In this document: positions 38,694-47,676 of the stretch, in pieces
Layout of the letters: every line of letters begins with the position of its first letter
How positions within the stretch are numbered: position 1 is the stretch's first letter
Origin: RBG-13-68-16 sp041494245
GTDB lineage: Bacteria > Acidobacteriota > Thermoanaerobaculia > Thermoanaerobaculales > Thermoanaerobaculaceae
Assembly (NCBI GenBank): GCA_041494245.1
Contig: JBGQAK010000002.1
Span: forward strand, 186,001-250,000
Direction of reading: 5' to 3'
Length of the DNA stretch: 64,000 nt
Made by a program: the position numbers and the translations under genes
Notes under the pieces: model-generated
The model's input: the letters and a program-made list of their open reading frames with translations, nothing else
What the model was told of the DNA's origin: nothing
Databases searched by the model: none

Positions 38694-41133
38694 CGGGAAG
38701 CTCCTCGAGGGCCTGCCGGATCTCGGGCTGGTTGGGGTTCAGCTCCAGCGAGCGCTGAAACGCCCGCCGTGCGCCCTCACGGTCGCCGGCGCACGCGGAG
38801 GCCAGCCCGAAGAACGCCTGCACCCTGGCGTCGGCCGGGAACGCCTCGGCGGCCGGTCGGCCCTCGGCCGCCGCCTCGGGGCAGCGGTTGAGCTGCATCA
38901 GGAGCGCAAGGCGGTGCACCGCCAGGCGCGCCTCGCCCGGGAAGCGCCGCGTCGCCTCGAGCAGCAGGGCGGCGGCCCGCTCGGGGTTGCCGGCTCCCTC
39001 GTAGTCGGAGGCCGCCCGGTCTACCGACCCCACCGGGTCGCGCAGCTTGAGCTGCACCGCGCGCCACAGCTCGGCGTCGGCCTCGTCGTAGCGCCCGGTT
39101 TCGAAGCAGAGACGGCGCAGGTTGTAGTGGGGCGACGCGTAGCCTGGGTTGCGCTCGATCGCGCCGCGGAACGCCTTCTCGGCCTCCCCATAGCGCTTGG
39201 CCTCCAGGTGCACGAGCCCGAGGTTGTTCAGCTCCCCTTCGGTGGCCTCCTTGCCCTGGCCGGTCCCCTCGCCGGTCTCCAGGTAGCCGAGCGCCTTGAG
39301 CTGCTTGACGTACTCGGGCGAGGGCTTGGAGGCGGGAACGGCGGGGTGGTAGCTCTCGGGTGGCACGATGGCGCTCCAGTCCACCGCGGCGTGTGCAGTC
39401 GGCGGGCAGCCGGGCAACGGCCTGCCGCGCCACTTCCCCGGAGGCAGGCCGAGGAGCGCAGCCACCGTGGGTGCCACGTCGAAGACCGAGGGCGGCTCGG
39501 CTACCCGGCCCAGCTTCGCCACGCCCTTGCCGGCCAGCACGAAGATCCCCTTCGGGCGGTGCCACAGCGCTGCGGTGGCGGCGGCCGTCCCGGAGAACTC
39601 CCTGGGCCGGTCGTCACGTTGCGGGGGGGTGTTGCGCCATTCCGCACCACCGCCCGGCGCAATTGCCCCCCCGCGCCCCCCGGGTGTGCCGGAAGTGAAT
39701 TCCGTCGCGCCCCCGCCCCACTTGAAGCCATGGTCGGAGACGACCAGCACGGCGCACTCCTTCTCGGGGCAGGTCGCGAGCAGCCGGCCGAGCCAGCGGT
39801 CGATCACCGAGAAGTAGCGCTCCACACCTATCGCCGCGATCTTCGAGAACCCAGGGCTGGCACCCGCCAGCGGGGGCGGGAGGTACGGTGAGAGCAGGTG
39901 CCCGATCTCGTCGGTGCCGAGGGTGTAGACCATCGTGAGGTCTGCCGGCGTCTCCGCCTCGACCACGGCCGCTCCGAAGTAGGTGCGCGTGCCGACCATG
40001 ATGCGTCGGAAGCCGTCAACGGGGTCGTTCATGCCGCGGCGAGCGGCGATCGCCTCGCGGTACGCCTCGTCGCTCACCGGCAGGAGCGACCTGACAATCC
40101 CCTCGTCGGTCTCCTTCTCGGCCCGTTCGGCGAGCGCGCGAAACTCCGGCTCGCGCGCGGGCGGGTAGACAACGGTGCCGGGGGGGCCCTCGGCCACGGT
40201 GTCGGAGAGCAGGAAGAACAGGCGGTCGGAGACCAGCACCCCGTTCACGGGCTCGGCCGGCCAGCTCGCCCACCACCCTGAGACGTTCACCGAGAGGCCG
40301 GCTGCCGAGGCCATGTTCCAGAGCGCGGGCACGCGCCGCTGCCGTCCGCTGATCGGCACCTTGGCGCCGCTGCCTGGGTCCACCTCCACGAAGTCCAGGA
40401 TGCCGTGCTCATCGGGGGCGGCACCGGTGCCCATTGTGGTCCAGATGAGTGGGGAGAGCAGGGGGGTGATGGAGGCCAGCTCGCCCCAGCTCCCCTCCGA
40501 CATCAGCCGGGCAAGGTTGGGCATGACGCCACTGCGGGCGAACGGCTCCAGGATCTCCCAGTCGGCGCCGTCCCACCCCACCAAGAGCACCCGCCGGGGG
40601 GGCCTGCCCACCAGCTCCTGTAGGGCGGAGAGCCTCACCGCGGCGAGCTCGACGGGGTCCGGCGCGAGCTGCACCGTCACCGCCTCGGAGGGCACGCCGA
40701 GGCGGGCCGCCACCGACCGGGCGAGTACCGCCTCGGGGGTCGCCGGGCAGTTGCGAAGGCCGAGGCCCGCCAGGCAGCGCAGAGAGAGGGCCTCGATCTG
40801 TCCGCGCACCGGGCCCGCGACGGCGGCAGCGAGGCCCTCGGGAGGCTGCGCGCCGGAGGCGAGCGCGTGCACGCCCGCTGGGAACATGACGGTCACGCCC
40901 ACCACGACGCGGGCGCCTTCCTTCGAGATGGCGGGAGCCTCGGCCACGACCCTCGGCGATCCCACCGGCTGCCAGCGCCACGACGGAACGAACGCGGCGC
41001 CCGTCCCCGGCACCAGCAGCCGGCCGGTGGACCGGTTCCAGGCGGCCTCGCCCGGGACCACCCGCCGGACGCCCCAGAAAGCGGCCGCCGCGGCGAGCAG
41101 AACCATCGCTACGGCGACGATCGCCTTCCGCAT
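38683..41133 (-). CDS. Membrane-anchored alkaline-phosphatase-superfamily protein with C-terminal TPRs
   Basis: An 816-residue protein. It has one N-terminal anchor (AIVAVAMVLLAAAAAFWG) and residues ~25-165 of prohibitin-like appearance. The phosphatase-superfamily domain spans ~170-610: RRVLLVGWDGADWEILEP (metal Asp), SPLIWTTMGTG (nucleophile region), TLGTDEIGHLL, and AVLVVSDHGFKWGG (metal His). A TPR region lies at ~650-810 (LNNLGLVHLEAKRYGEAEKA, then YASPHYNLRRL). The second half of the TPR part ends in LELNPNQPEIRQALEEL. A -10 TATCCT lies 6 bases before the ATG (41140-41145, minus), so a leaderless start is possible. Its stop overlaps the binding-protein start by 11 bases. The substrate is unknown. 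Confidence 0.75.
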   Translation of the reverse strand: MRKAIVAVAMVLLAAAAAFWGVRRVVPGEAAWNRSTGRLLVPGTGAAFVPSWRWQPVGSPRVVAEAPAISKEGARVVVGVTVMFPAGVHALASGAQPPEGLAAAVAGPVRGQIEALSLRCLAGLGLRNCPATPEAVLARSVAARLGVPSEAVTVQLAPDPVELAAVRLSALQELVGRPPRRVLLVGWDGADWEILEPFARSGVMPNLARLMSEGSWGELASITPLLSPLIWTTMGTGAAPDEHGILDFVEVDPGSGAKVPISGRQRRVPALWNMASAAGLSVNVSGWWASWPAEPVNGVLVSDRLFFLLSDTVAEGPPGTVVYPPAREPEFRALAERAEKETDEGIVRSLLPVSDEAYREAIAARRGMNDPVDGFRRIMVGTRTYFGAAVVEAETPADLTMVYTLGTDEIGHLLSPYLPPPLAGASPGFSKIAAIGVERYFSVIDRWLGRLLATCPEKECAVLVVSDHGFKWGGGATEFTSGTPGGRGGAIAPGGGAEWRNTPPQRDDRPREFSGTAAATAALWHRPKGIFVLAGKGVAKLGRVAEPPSVFDVAPTVAALLGLPPGKWRGRPLPGCPPTAHAAVDWSAIVPPESYHPAVPASKPSPEYVKQLKALGYLETGEGTGQGKEATEGELNNLGLVHLEAKRYGEAEKAFRGAIERNPGYASPHYNLRRLCFETGRYDEADAELWRAVQLKLRDPVGSVDRAASDYEGAGNPERAAALLLEATRRFPGEARLAVHRLALLMQLNRCPEAAAEGRPAAEAFPADARVQAFFGLASACAGDREGARRAFQRSLELNPNQPEIRQALEELPGGG

Positions 41134-41160
41134 GCGGGGAGGATAGCAGTCCAGGTCGGG

Positions 41161-42300
41161 CTAGGGTGCGACGACCCAGTACACCACGCCGATTTCGGGG
41201 GTCCTGGCGGCCACCAGATCCGCGCGGAACGCGTGCGCCGCGATGGCGGTGGCAAAGTCTCCCATGATGACGCGGTACCAGATGCCCCGCCCAGGGACGT
41301 TGACCTCGGCGGCGTATGCCGGCCGGCCGTACCGCTTCGAGACCTCGATGGCGTCGTGCTCGGCCTTGGAGCGCTCGCGGTAGGAGGAGAAGTGGATTAC
41401 GTAGGTCGGCGGGCGCCCGGCCCAGTCGGCCGAGACCATGGTCTCGGCGGTCTGCCACCCTGCCGGAGGCACCGGGACGGGCTTGCCGGAGTCGGAGAGG
41501 GTGATCCTGGCGGCGTTTGCGCGCGGGGTCGGCGCCGCAGCCGGGGTGCGTGGGGGCGCTGCCGTTGGAGCCGGGGTGGGAGCGGCGGTCGGCCGCATGG
41601 TCCGAACGGGCTCCGGTGCGGCGGTGGGGAGAGGCGTGGCCGCCGGACCAGGCGACGGCTGCCCGACCACCGCGCGCCGGGGCAGGGGAGGCGACGGAGC
41701 GCTGCTCGGAGAACCACCCAGCCCGAGCAGGGGGCCGAAGTGCTGGAGCGCCATGTAGGTTCCGCCGGCAACCACCACCAGACCGAGAATGCCCAGCAGG
41801 AGCGGGAGGTGGGATTGGCGCGGCTCGCGGAGCTGGGCGTCCTCATCGAACCCTTGAGGCTGCAAGAACAGGTCGGAAACCGAACCGGCTTCGTCGGGCT
41901 CCCGTGGCGGCGGCTCGGGTGGCAACTCGGCAGGTTGCTGGACCGCCTGTTCGGGGATCGCCGCGCTCGGTTTGGACCCCCGGGGGAAGAGAGCGGCCGA
42001 CGGTTCCTGGGCAGGCTCGGTTTCGATGGACGTATCGAAAGCCGGGGTGGTTTTCGGGGTGCAGGCGGCTTCAAGCTTGGCCTTGCCCTGGGGCGAGCCG
42101 AGCACCGCGCGGGCCCGCCCCACCAGGACCTCGAGCGAGGCAGGAGGCTGGCCCTGCTTGACGCGCCTGGACTCCTCCGCGCACACCTGCAGAGCCGCCT
42201 GGAACAGCACCGACCGCTTCGAGGTCTCGCTTCCGAACTCCCCGAGCAGATAGTCCAAGACCTCCGAAACGAGCGCGACCCGAGCGCCTCCGACGTTCAT
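41161..42300 (-). CDS. SPOR-domain membrane protein
   Basis: A 379-residue protein. Residues 1-85 are cytoplasmic and helical (VALVSEVLDYLLGEFGSETS). A Pro-rich segment (~100-160) is followed by a single transmembrane helix (LPLLLGILGLVVVAGGTYMA, ~171-190), a long Ala/Pro-rich linker and a C-terminal SPOR-like domain (~300-379) with YVIHFSSYRERSKAEHDAIE and GIWYRVIMGDFATAIAAHAF. SPOR domains bind glycan strands lacking stem peptides, which amidases make. The gene sits next to a MamK-like actin and an amidase, so it could tether an actin filament to denuded peptidoglycan. The start at 42300 is weakly supported: no strong Shine-Dalgarno. Confidence 0.75.
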   Translation of the reverse strand: MNVGGARVALVSEVLDYLLGEFGSETSKRSVLFQAALQVCAEESRRVKQGQPPASLEVLVGRARAVLGSPQGKAKLEAACTPKTTPAFDTSIETEPAQEPSAALFPRGSKPSAAIPEQAVQQPAELPPEPPPREPDEAGSVSDLFLQPQGFDEDAQLREPRQSHLPLLLGILGLVVVAGGTYMALQHFGPLLGLGGSPSSAPSPPLPRRAVVGQPSPGPAATPLPTAAPEPVRTMRPTAAPTPAPTAAPPRTPAAAPTPRANAARITLSDSGKPVPVPPAGWQTAETMVSADWAGRPPTYVIHFSSYRERSKAEHDAIEVSKRYGRPAYAAEVNVPGRGIWYRVIMGDFATAIAAHAFRADLVAARTPEIGVVYWVVAP

Positions 42301-42334
42301 GGAACGCTCGCGCTGAACCGGGGGGCGGACCCGC

Positions 42335-43357
42335 TCATCCCGGGAGTCTCTCCCAGTCGGACTCCGGGGCATCGAGTGCGATGGCCAGGCTCCCGTTGGA
42401 CCCGGCGAAGACCGGATCCTCCACCGCCCTCACGCGGCCGCCTCCCACCTCGGCGAGCGCCGCCTCCAGCGCCTCCGGGAGCCGCGGGATCTGCGAGCCG
42501 CCCCCGGCGAGGATCACGTTGCGGCGAACCCTTTCTTGGTACTCGGGGTCCACCCGCGAAATCAGGTCCAGCATCGTCTCGACGATGGGCGGGAGCAGAC
42601 TCTCGCATGCCCGCCGCATCTCGGTCGTGATGTCGATGACGGTCGGCTTGCCTTTCACCGGTACCGTCACCTCGACGGCCCGGCCGGCCTCGCCGACGAA
42701 GCTCGACTGCTCTTTCCACGAGCGCACCATGTGGATCGAGAACTGCGCCTCGGGCACCCGCGTCCTGATCATGGTCGCCAACTGCTCGTCCACCGAGTCG
42801 CCGGCGTTGGTGAGGGTGCGCTGGTCCTCTTCGGTGGGGTAGCGCCCGTTCATCACGCAGAAATCGGTGGTCCCGGCGCCGATGTCGATGATCATGGTGT
42901 GCAGCAGCGCGTCCATGCCGTAGGCCACGGCGAACGGCTCGGACACGATCATCAGCGCGTCCGCCACACCCTTGACCGCGTTGCGCAGGTGCTGCTTCGA
43001 GACGCGCAGCGCCTCGGCCGGCACGCCCACCACGGCGAGGACCTTCTGGTTGCTCTGCGGCTCGGCCAACGAGATGAGATGCCGTATCAGCTCCCGGACC
43101 GCGAGCTCGTCCTTCTCGGAGCCTTCCTTGATCAGACCGCGTTCGAGGGGGCGGTGGAGGTCCAGCATCGGCCGGTTCTCCAGCGCCTCGTGGCCGAACA
43201 GCACCGGCTTCTTGATGAGCTTCCGGGCCACCATGTCCACTGGCCAGCCAATGTAGCTCTCGACCACGTGGTGCTTGCCGTTGGAGGCGGAGACCGAGCT
43301 GCGTGAGGTGCCGAGGTCGATGCCGACGTGAAGGGTGTTGTTCTTCTCTTTCGTCAC
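42335..43357 (-). CDS. MamK-like bacterial actin
   Basis: A 340-residue actin/HSP70-fold ATPase, close to the usual MamK length. Phosphate 1 motif LHVGIDLGTSRSSVSASNGK near residue 10, Connect/phosphate 2 motif TMIIDIGAGTTDFCVMNGRY (~157-176), adenosine motif VILAGGGSQIPRLPEA (~290-305). Several segments recall MamK of magnetotactic bacteria (FGHEAL, LDLHRPLERGL, LISLAEP, VIGVPAEA-type VVGVPAEALR, VSEPFAVAYGMD, KEQSSFVG). MamK forms filaments that align magnetosomes, but MamK-like proteins also occur in bacteria without magnetosomes. No other magnetosome gene is seen here. GTG start at 43357; it follows the amidase with a 25-base gap. Confidence 0.85.
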   Translation of the reverse strand: MTKEKNNTLHVGIDLGTSRSSVSASNGKHHVVESYIGWPVDMVARKLIKKPVLFGHEALENRPMLDLHRPLERGLIKEGSEKDELAVRELIRHLISLAEPQSNQKVLAVVGVPAEALRVSKQHLRNAVKGVADALMIVSEPFAVAYGMDALLHTMIIDIGAGTTDFCVMNGRYPTEEDQRTLTNAGDSVDEQLATMIRTRVPEAQFSIHMVRSWKEQSSFVGEAGRAVEVTVPVKGKPTVIDITTEMRRACESLLPPIVETMLDLISRVDPEYQERVRRNVILAGGGSQIPRLPEALEAALAEVGGGRVRAVEDPVFAGSNGSLAIALDAPESDWERLPG

Positions 43358-43382
43358 GGTCAGGCCCAGCCTTTCGATCGGT

Positions 43383-44426
43383 TCACATGGCCCCCGGCCC
43401 ACGGCGCGCGACGGCCGTCGCGCGCTCGCGTGAGGCAGCGTAGTCACGCACGCCCGCTGCGAGAGCCTCCGCGATGGTCTGCCGGTAGTTTCCGTCTTTG
43501 AGCAGCAGGGTGTCCTCGGGGTTGGAGAGGCAGGACACCTCCGCGAGCACGCCGGGCATCTCCGTCCCGACCAGCACGACGAACGGCGCCTGCTTCACGC
43601 TGCGGTCCTCGAGCTCCGGGTTGGAGCGCCGCAGCGTCGCAAACATGTGGTTCTGCACCATCTGGGCGAAGCGGCGAGACTCGTCGTGGCGCACGTCGAG
43701 CAGCACGCCCTCCAGCAGCCGGCGGAAATCGGCCAGCGAGTAGCCGGAGCCGGAATTCTCGGCGCCGGCCAGCTTCTCCACGCGCGGGTCGCTGGTGGTG
43801 CCGAGGACGTAGGTCTCCACCCCGCGGCGCACGGGGGTGGGGATTGAGTTGACATGGATGGAAAGGAGGAGGTCGCCGTGGGCGTCGTTGGCCGCCTCGA
43901 CTCGCTGGTGGAGAGACACCGTCTCATCGGCCTCACGCGTCATCACGACCTCGAACCCCGCGGCCCTCAGGGCGGCGTTCAGGCGGCGGGCGATGTCCAA
44001 CGTGAGGTCTTTCTCGCGCATCCCGCGGGTCATCGCGCCCGGGTCGTTCCCCCCGTGCCCGGGGTCGACCACGACGCGCCTGACCGCGAGGCGGAACGTG
44101 GCCGGGTTGACGGCTCGGGGCGCGCTCAGCAGGGGAAGTTGCTCGGGCTGCGCCCGCTCGGCATCCTGCCGGACGGCCAGGCCAGTCGCAACGGTCTCAT
44201 CTGGTAGCGGCTTGCCGCGCCCGGCTGCGGTGGGCTTCAGCGTGCCCACCAGGATCCCCAGCGCCACGACGGTCACCGGGATCCACCACAGCCAACTGCT
44301 CCTGGGAACCCGCTGCCCCCGGCGCGGGACAAGACCCTCGATGGTGGCCAGGTTCTCGGCCACGGCGTCGCGGAGCATCGTCCGCTTGAGGCGGTCAACG
44401 TGACGGCGCGCGGACGGGGGGGTCAT
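43383..44426 (-). CDS. Membrane-anchored N-acetylmuramoyl-L-alanine amidase (AmiC-like)
   Basis: A 347-residue protein with one N-terminal transmembrane helix (WLWWIPVTVVALGILVG, ~residues 42-58). Residues ~110-340 form an Amidase_3 domain: VVVDPGHGGNDPGAM with the zinc His, READETVSLHQRVEAAN, LLLSIHVNS with another zinc His, and the late EMPGVLAEVSCLSN with the catalytic Glu. The enzyme cuts the bond between MurNAc and L-Ala of the stem peptide. First gene of the long minus-strand unit, 25 bases upstream of the actin. The start at 44426 follows GGAAGGTAAGG. A regulatory inhibitory helix was not identified. Confidence 0.85.
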   Translation of the reverse strand: MTPPSARRHVDRLKRTMLRDAVAENLATIEGLVPRRGQRVPRSSWLWWIPVTVVALGILVGTLKPTAAGRGKPLPDETVATGLAVRQDAERAQPEQLPLLSAPRAVNPATFRLAVRRVVVDPGHGGNDPGAMTRGMREKDLTLDIARRLNAALRAAGFEVVMTREADETVSLHQRVEAANDAHGDLLLSIHVNSIPTPVRRGVETYVLGTTSDPRVEKLAGAENSGSGYSLADFRRLLEGVLLDVRHDESRRFAQMVQNHMFATLRRSNPELEDRSVKQAPFVVLVGTEMPGVLAEVSCLSNPEDTLLLKDGNYRQTIAEALAAGVRDYAASRERATAVARRGPGAM

Positions 44427-44593
44427 CACAACCTTACCTTCCCTGGAGTGGGATGGCTGCATGCATAGGCCACCCCTTGCGGCCCGAATCGTTTTTCCGG
44501 CCGAACATGGGGCAATTATAAGCGCAGATCGGCCCGGGCAGGCCGAAAAGCCTGGCCGCCGGCCGGTGCGAGCTCCAGCGTCCCAAGCGGCTG

Positions 44594-44620
44594 TTGGCGG
44601 GCGCCCGGGGCGTGTATCCT
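44594..44620 (+). promoter_or_regulatory. Promoter of the SDR gene
   Basis: TTGGCG (44594-44599), 15 bases, TATCCT (44615-44620), six bases before the ATG at 44627; a leaderless start is suggested. The spacing is short. Confidence 0.4.
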
Positions 44621-44626
44621 CCCGCC

Positions 44627-45451
44627 ATGCAATTCGAGGGACGAGTCGCCTTCATCACCGGGGCCTCGCGCGGCGTCGGCAAGTGCGTCGCCCTGGCTCT
44701 GGCGCGGGAGGGAGCCGACATCGCGATCGCAGCCAAGACCGTGGAGCCGAACCCCAAGCTCCCCGGCACGATTCACACCGCCGCCGCGGAAGTGGAGGCG
44801 CTCGGCCGCAAGGCCTTGCCTCTCCAGGTGGACGTGCGCGACGACCAGGCGGTCGCCGCGGCGGTCAAGGCCACGCTCGACCGCTTCGGCCGCATCGACT
44901 TCCTGATCAACAACGCCGGCGCGCTGTTCTGGCAAAACCTCGCGGAGACGCCACTCTCCCGCTTCGACCGCGTGATGGGCGTCAACTTCCGCGCCGCCTT
45001 CGCCTGCACGCGCGAGGTGCTCCCGGCGATGCTGGCGCAGGGCTACGGGCACATCCTGATGATGTCACCGCCCGTGGACGCCGCCGCGGCCGCCGGGAAG
45101 GTTGCCTACGCCGTGAGCAAGTTCGGCATGACCATGATCGCGCACGGGCTGGCCGGCGAGCTGACCGGCCGCAACGTCGCCTGCAACGCGCTCTGGCCCG
45201 CCACCCTGATCGAGAGCTACGCCACGATCACCTTCTCGCTCGGGAACGCATCCGTCTGGCGCAAACCCGACATTCTGGCCGACGCGACGCTGAGGATCTT
45301 CGCCAAGCCGCCCGCGAGCTTCACCGGGCACGCCCTGATCGACGAGGACTTCCTGCGCGAGGAGGGCGTGACGGACTTCGCCAAGTACCGCTGCGATCCG
45401 GCGCACGAACCGCCCCGCGTCGGCTTCGACTTCAAGTTCAAGACCGGGTGA
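44627..45451 (+). CDS. Short-chain dehydrogenase/reductase (HSDL2-like)
   Basis: A 274-residue classical SDR. The N-terminal TGASRGVGK binds the cofactor, with the NNAG motif near residue 98 and the catalytic YAVSK (Tyr-x3-Lys) near 160. The insert IAAKTVEPNPKLPGTIHTAA after beta2 is typical of HSDL2-like reductases. Substrate unknown, possibly a fatty-acyl or steroid-like compound. Start 44627 is preceded by a -10 element but no Shine-Dalgarno. Transcribed divergently from the amidase-actin unit. Confidence 0.8.
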   Translation: MQFEGRVAFITGASRGVGKCVALALAREGADIAIAAKTVEPNPKLPGTIHTAAAEVEALGRKALPLQVDVRDDQAVAAAVKATLDRFGRIDFLINNAGALFWQNLAETPLSRFDRVMGVNFRAAFACTREVLPAMLAQGYGHILMMSPPVDAAAAAGKVAYAVSKFGMTMIAHGLAGELTGRNVACNALWPATLIESYATITFSLGNASVWRKPDILADATLRIFAKPPASFTGHALIDEDFLREEGVTDFAKYRCDPAHEPPRVGFDFKFKTG

Positions 45452-45521
45452 TTGTCCTCGACTGACGCGGCACCAATGCCGGCGCCTTGACAAAAGCCGC
45501 CCGAGCCCGCAGCTTTGAACG

Positions 45522-45908
45522 GTGCAGATCGCGATGGCCTGGCTCGCCGCCCTGGTTACGTATCCGGTCGTCGTCTGGTTCATTCGGTTCTTCCTTACCG
45601 TCCTGACGCTCCCGCTCGCGGGGCTGGTGCGCTCGCCCCGGCCTCTGCCGACCCTGCGCGCGACGCGGCTCGTCGCGAGCGCGGCCTGCGGCCTGGGAGG
45701 GTTCCTTGCCGCGGCCTGGGTCGTGGCGCGCTTCGGGCAGCACGCCCCGCTCCTCCTCGGCGCCCTGCTGGTGGCCGGCACCGGGGCAGCCCACGGTTGG
45801 GGTCTTCGCCGTCTGGCCGGCGGCCCTCAGTTCGCGGAGGAGCTCTTCACGCTCATCGGCGAGGAACTGGGGCTCCTCGCGGGCGTCGCTTGGCACCTTT
45901 CGGTGTGA
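45522..45908 (+). CDS. Hypothetical membrane protein
   Basis: A 128-residue protein with about three hydrophobic helices (MAWLAALVTYPVVVWFIRFF, LVASAACGLGGFLAAAWVVA, LLLGALLVAGTGAAHGW) and a short C-terminal soluble stretch. GTG start at 45522. No family recognised. It lies between an SDR and an M20 amidohydrolase with modest gaps, so it may belong to either unit. Confidence 0.5.
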   Translation: MQIAMAWLAALVTYPVVVWFIRFFLTVLTLPLAGLVRSPRPLPTLRATRLVASAACGLGGFLAAAWVVARFGQHAPLLLGALLVAGTGAAHGWGLRRLAGGPQFAEELFTLIGEELGLLAGVAWHLSV

Positions 45909-45955
45909 GCCCGGGAGCTTCCTCCGAGACACCCTGTGCTACGCTCCCGGCCGTT

Positions 45956-47308
45956 ATGGCCAGACACCCGATGTCGATCGTGTGCACGCTGACTGCGGTC
46001 CTGATCGCGGCAGCGGCGGCCCTCGCGGCGCCGCCGGGGACCGCGCTGGACCGGGCCGTGTCCCCGCTGGTCGCGAAGGAGCTCCCCGACCTCCAGCAGC
46101 TCTACGTGCAGCTCCACGCCGCGCCGGAGCTCTCGCTCCACGAGGAGAAGACCTCGGCGAGGGTCGCGCAGGAGCTGGGCCGGCTCGGCTTCGCGGTCAC
46201 GGAGCACGTCGGCGGATACGGCGTGGTGGGTGTGCTGCGCAACGGGAACGGGCCGACGGTGCTGGTCCGCACCGACATGGACGCCCTGCCGGTCGTCGAG
46301 ACGACGGGGCTGCCCTACGCGAGCACAGTGCGGGTCAAGGACGACCAGGGGCGCGAGGTGGGGGTCATGCACGCCTGCGGGCACGACGCCCACATGACGG
46401 TGTTCCTGGGCACGGCTCGCGTGCTGGCATCCCTCCGCGATGCCTGGCACGGCACGCTCGTGATGATCGGGCAGCCGGCAGAGGAGCGCGGGCTGGGCGC
46501 CAGGGCGATGCTGGACGACGGCCTGTTCTCCCGGTTCCCGCGGCCGGATTTCTGCGTGGCGGAGCACGTGACACCTGCGCTCGCCGCGGGCCAGGTGGGC
46601 TTCGTCGAGGGGTACGCCTTCGCCAACGTGGACTCGGTGGACGTCACGATCCGCGGGCTGGGCGGCCACGGGGCCAGCCCCAACAAGACGCGCGACCCGG
46701 TGGTGATGGCCGCGCAGTTCGTGAACGCGCTGCAGACCATCGTGAGCAGGCGCATCGATCCGGTGGACCCGGCGGTTGTCACCGTGGGCTCGATCCACGG
46801 CGGGGCCACCTACAACGTCATCCCAGACGAGGTCCGCCTCCAGCTCACGGTGCGCTCGTACGCGCCCGAGGTGCGTAAGGAGATCCTCGACGACATCGAG
46901 CGCATCGCCCGGGGCGTGGCCGAGGCAAACGGGGTCCCAGCCGACCGGATGCCAATGGTCAAGCTGGCTGAGGGCTTCACCCCCTCGCTTTACAACGATC
47001 CGGCCCTCACGCGGCGGCTGGCCGCGGCGCTGCGCACGGCGCTCGGCGATGCCAACGTGGTCGCGCTCAAGCCGGAGATGGTCGGGGAGGACTTCGCCGC
47101 CTACGGGCTCGCGGAGCCGCGCATCCCGATCTGCATGTACCGGCTCGGAAGCGGCGATCCGGAGGCGCTCCGCGCGAGCGAGCGCGGCGGGACCCCGCTG
47201 CCGGCGCTGCACTCGAGCCGGTATGCGCCGGTGCCCGGCCCGACCATTACCGCCGGGGTCACGGCGATGAGCGCCGTGGTCCTCGACCTGCTCGGCGGGG
47301 GGCGCTGA
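45956..47308 (+). CDS. Secreted M20/M28-type amidohydrolase (hippurate hydrolase-like)
   Basis: A 450-residue protein with a signal peptide (SIVCTLTAVLIAAAAALAAP). Metal-binding and catalytic residues of the M20D/IAA-amino-acid hydrolase family are visible: RTDMDALPVVE, HACGHDAHM with three His, the general-base Glu in QPAEERGLGA, the dimerisation domain (HGASPNKTRDPVVMA) and the late H in PALHSSRYAP. It cleaves N-acyl amino acids or related amides. A TACGCT -10 ends 10 bases before the ATG. Not linked to any pathway by its neighbours. Confidence 0.85.
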   Translation: MARHPMSIVCTLTAVLIAAAAALAAPPGTALDRAVSPLVAKELPDLQQLYVQLHAAPELSLHEEKTSARVAQELGRLGFAVTEHVGGYGVVGVLRNGNGPTVLVRTDMDALPVVETTGLPYASTVRVKDDQGREVGVMHACGHDAHMTVFLGTARVLASLRDAWHGTLVMIGQPAEERGLGARAMLDDGLFSRFPRPDFCVAEHVTPALAAGQVGFVEGYAFANVDSVDVTIRGLGGHGASPNKTRDPVVMAAQFVNALQTIVSRRIDPVDPAVVTVGSIHGGATYNVIPDEVRLQLTVRSYAPEVRKEILDDIERIARGVAEANGVPADRMPMVKLAEGFTPSLYNDPALTRRLAAALRTALGDANVVALKPEMVGEDFAAYGLAEPRIPICMYRLGSGDPEALRASERGGTPLPALHSSRYAPVPGPTITAGVTAMSAVVLDLLGGGR

Positions 47309-47548
47309 GCCCTCGGCGGCCGCTACCTGGGCGCCTACTTCCTCGCGTTCTCGGGCGCGTTCGTGCTGGCCCCCACGATCGGAACCGCCGTCTACGAACG
47401 GCTCGGCCCGGGCGCGCTGTGGTTTGGTGTATCCGGCCTAGGTGTAGTGCCTTGCCTTGGGTGTCTGGGGCTTTCAAGGAGCTTCCACGTGGCCGGCAAT
47501 CCCGCAGCGGGCCATGCTGCCGGTGGCGCACCGGATGTCCAGGAATGA
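47309..47548 (+). pseudogene. C-terminal fragment of an MFS transporter
   Basis: In one frame the DNA reads ALGGRYLGAYFLAFSGAFVL then APTIGTAVYERLGPGALWF and GLSRSFH, a normal last third of an MFS drug/sugar transporter. The upstream part is missing: the fragment begins right after the amidohydrolase stop codon. It is a deletion remnant. Confidence 0.6.
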
Positions 47549-47676
47549 GGCCCCTACCTTGGCGCTGTTTGTGCTAGCGTAACGGCAACCGGACCCGGTT
47601 TGGAATGGACGGAGGTTGGTCGGCGGGGCGGCCGCGTCGCGCGGCTCTCCGGAGGCCCCGGAAAAGGAGGTCTAGA

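Noticed and set aside
42335..43357. Magnetosome gene island, prompted by the MamK-like actin
   Set aside because: No mamA, mamB, mamE, mamM or other magnetosome homologue is within the window; the neighbours are cell-wall genes.
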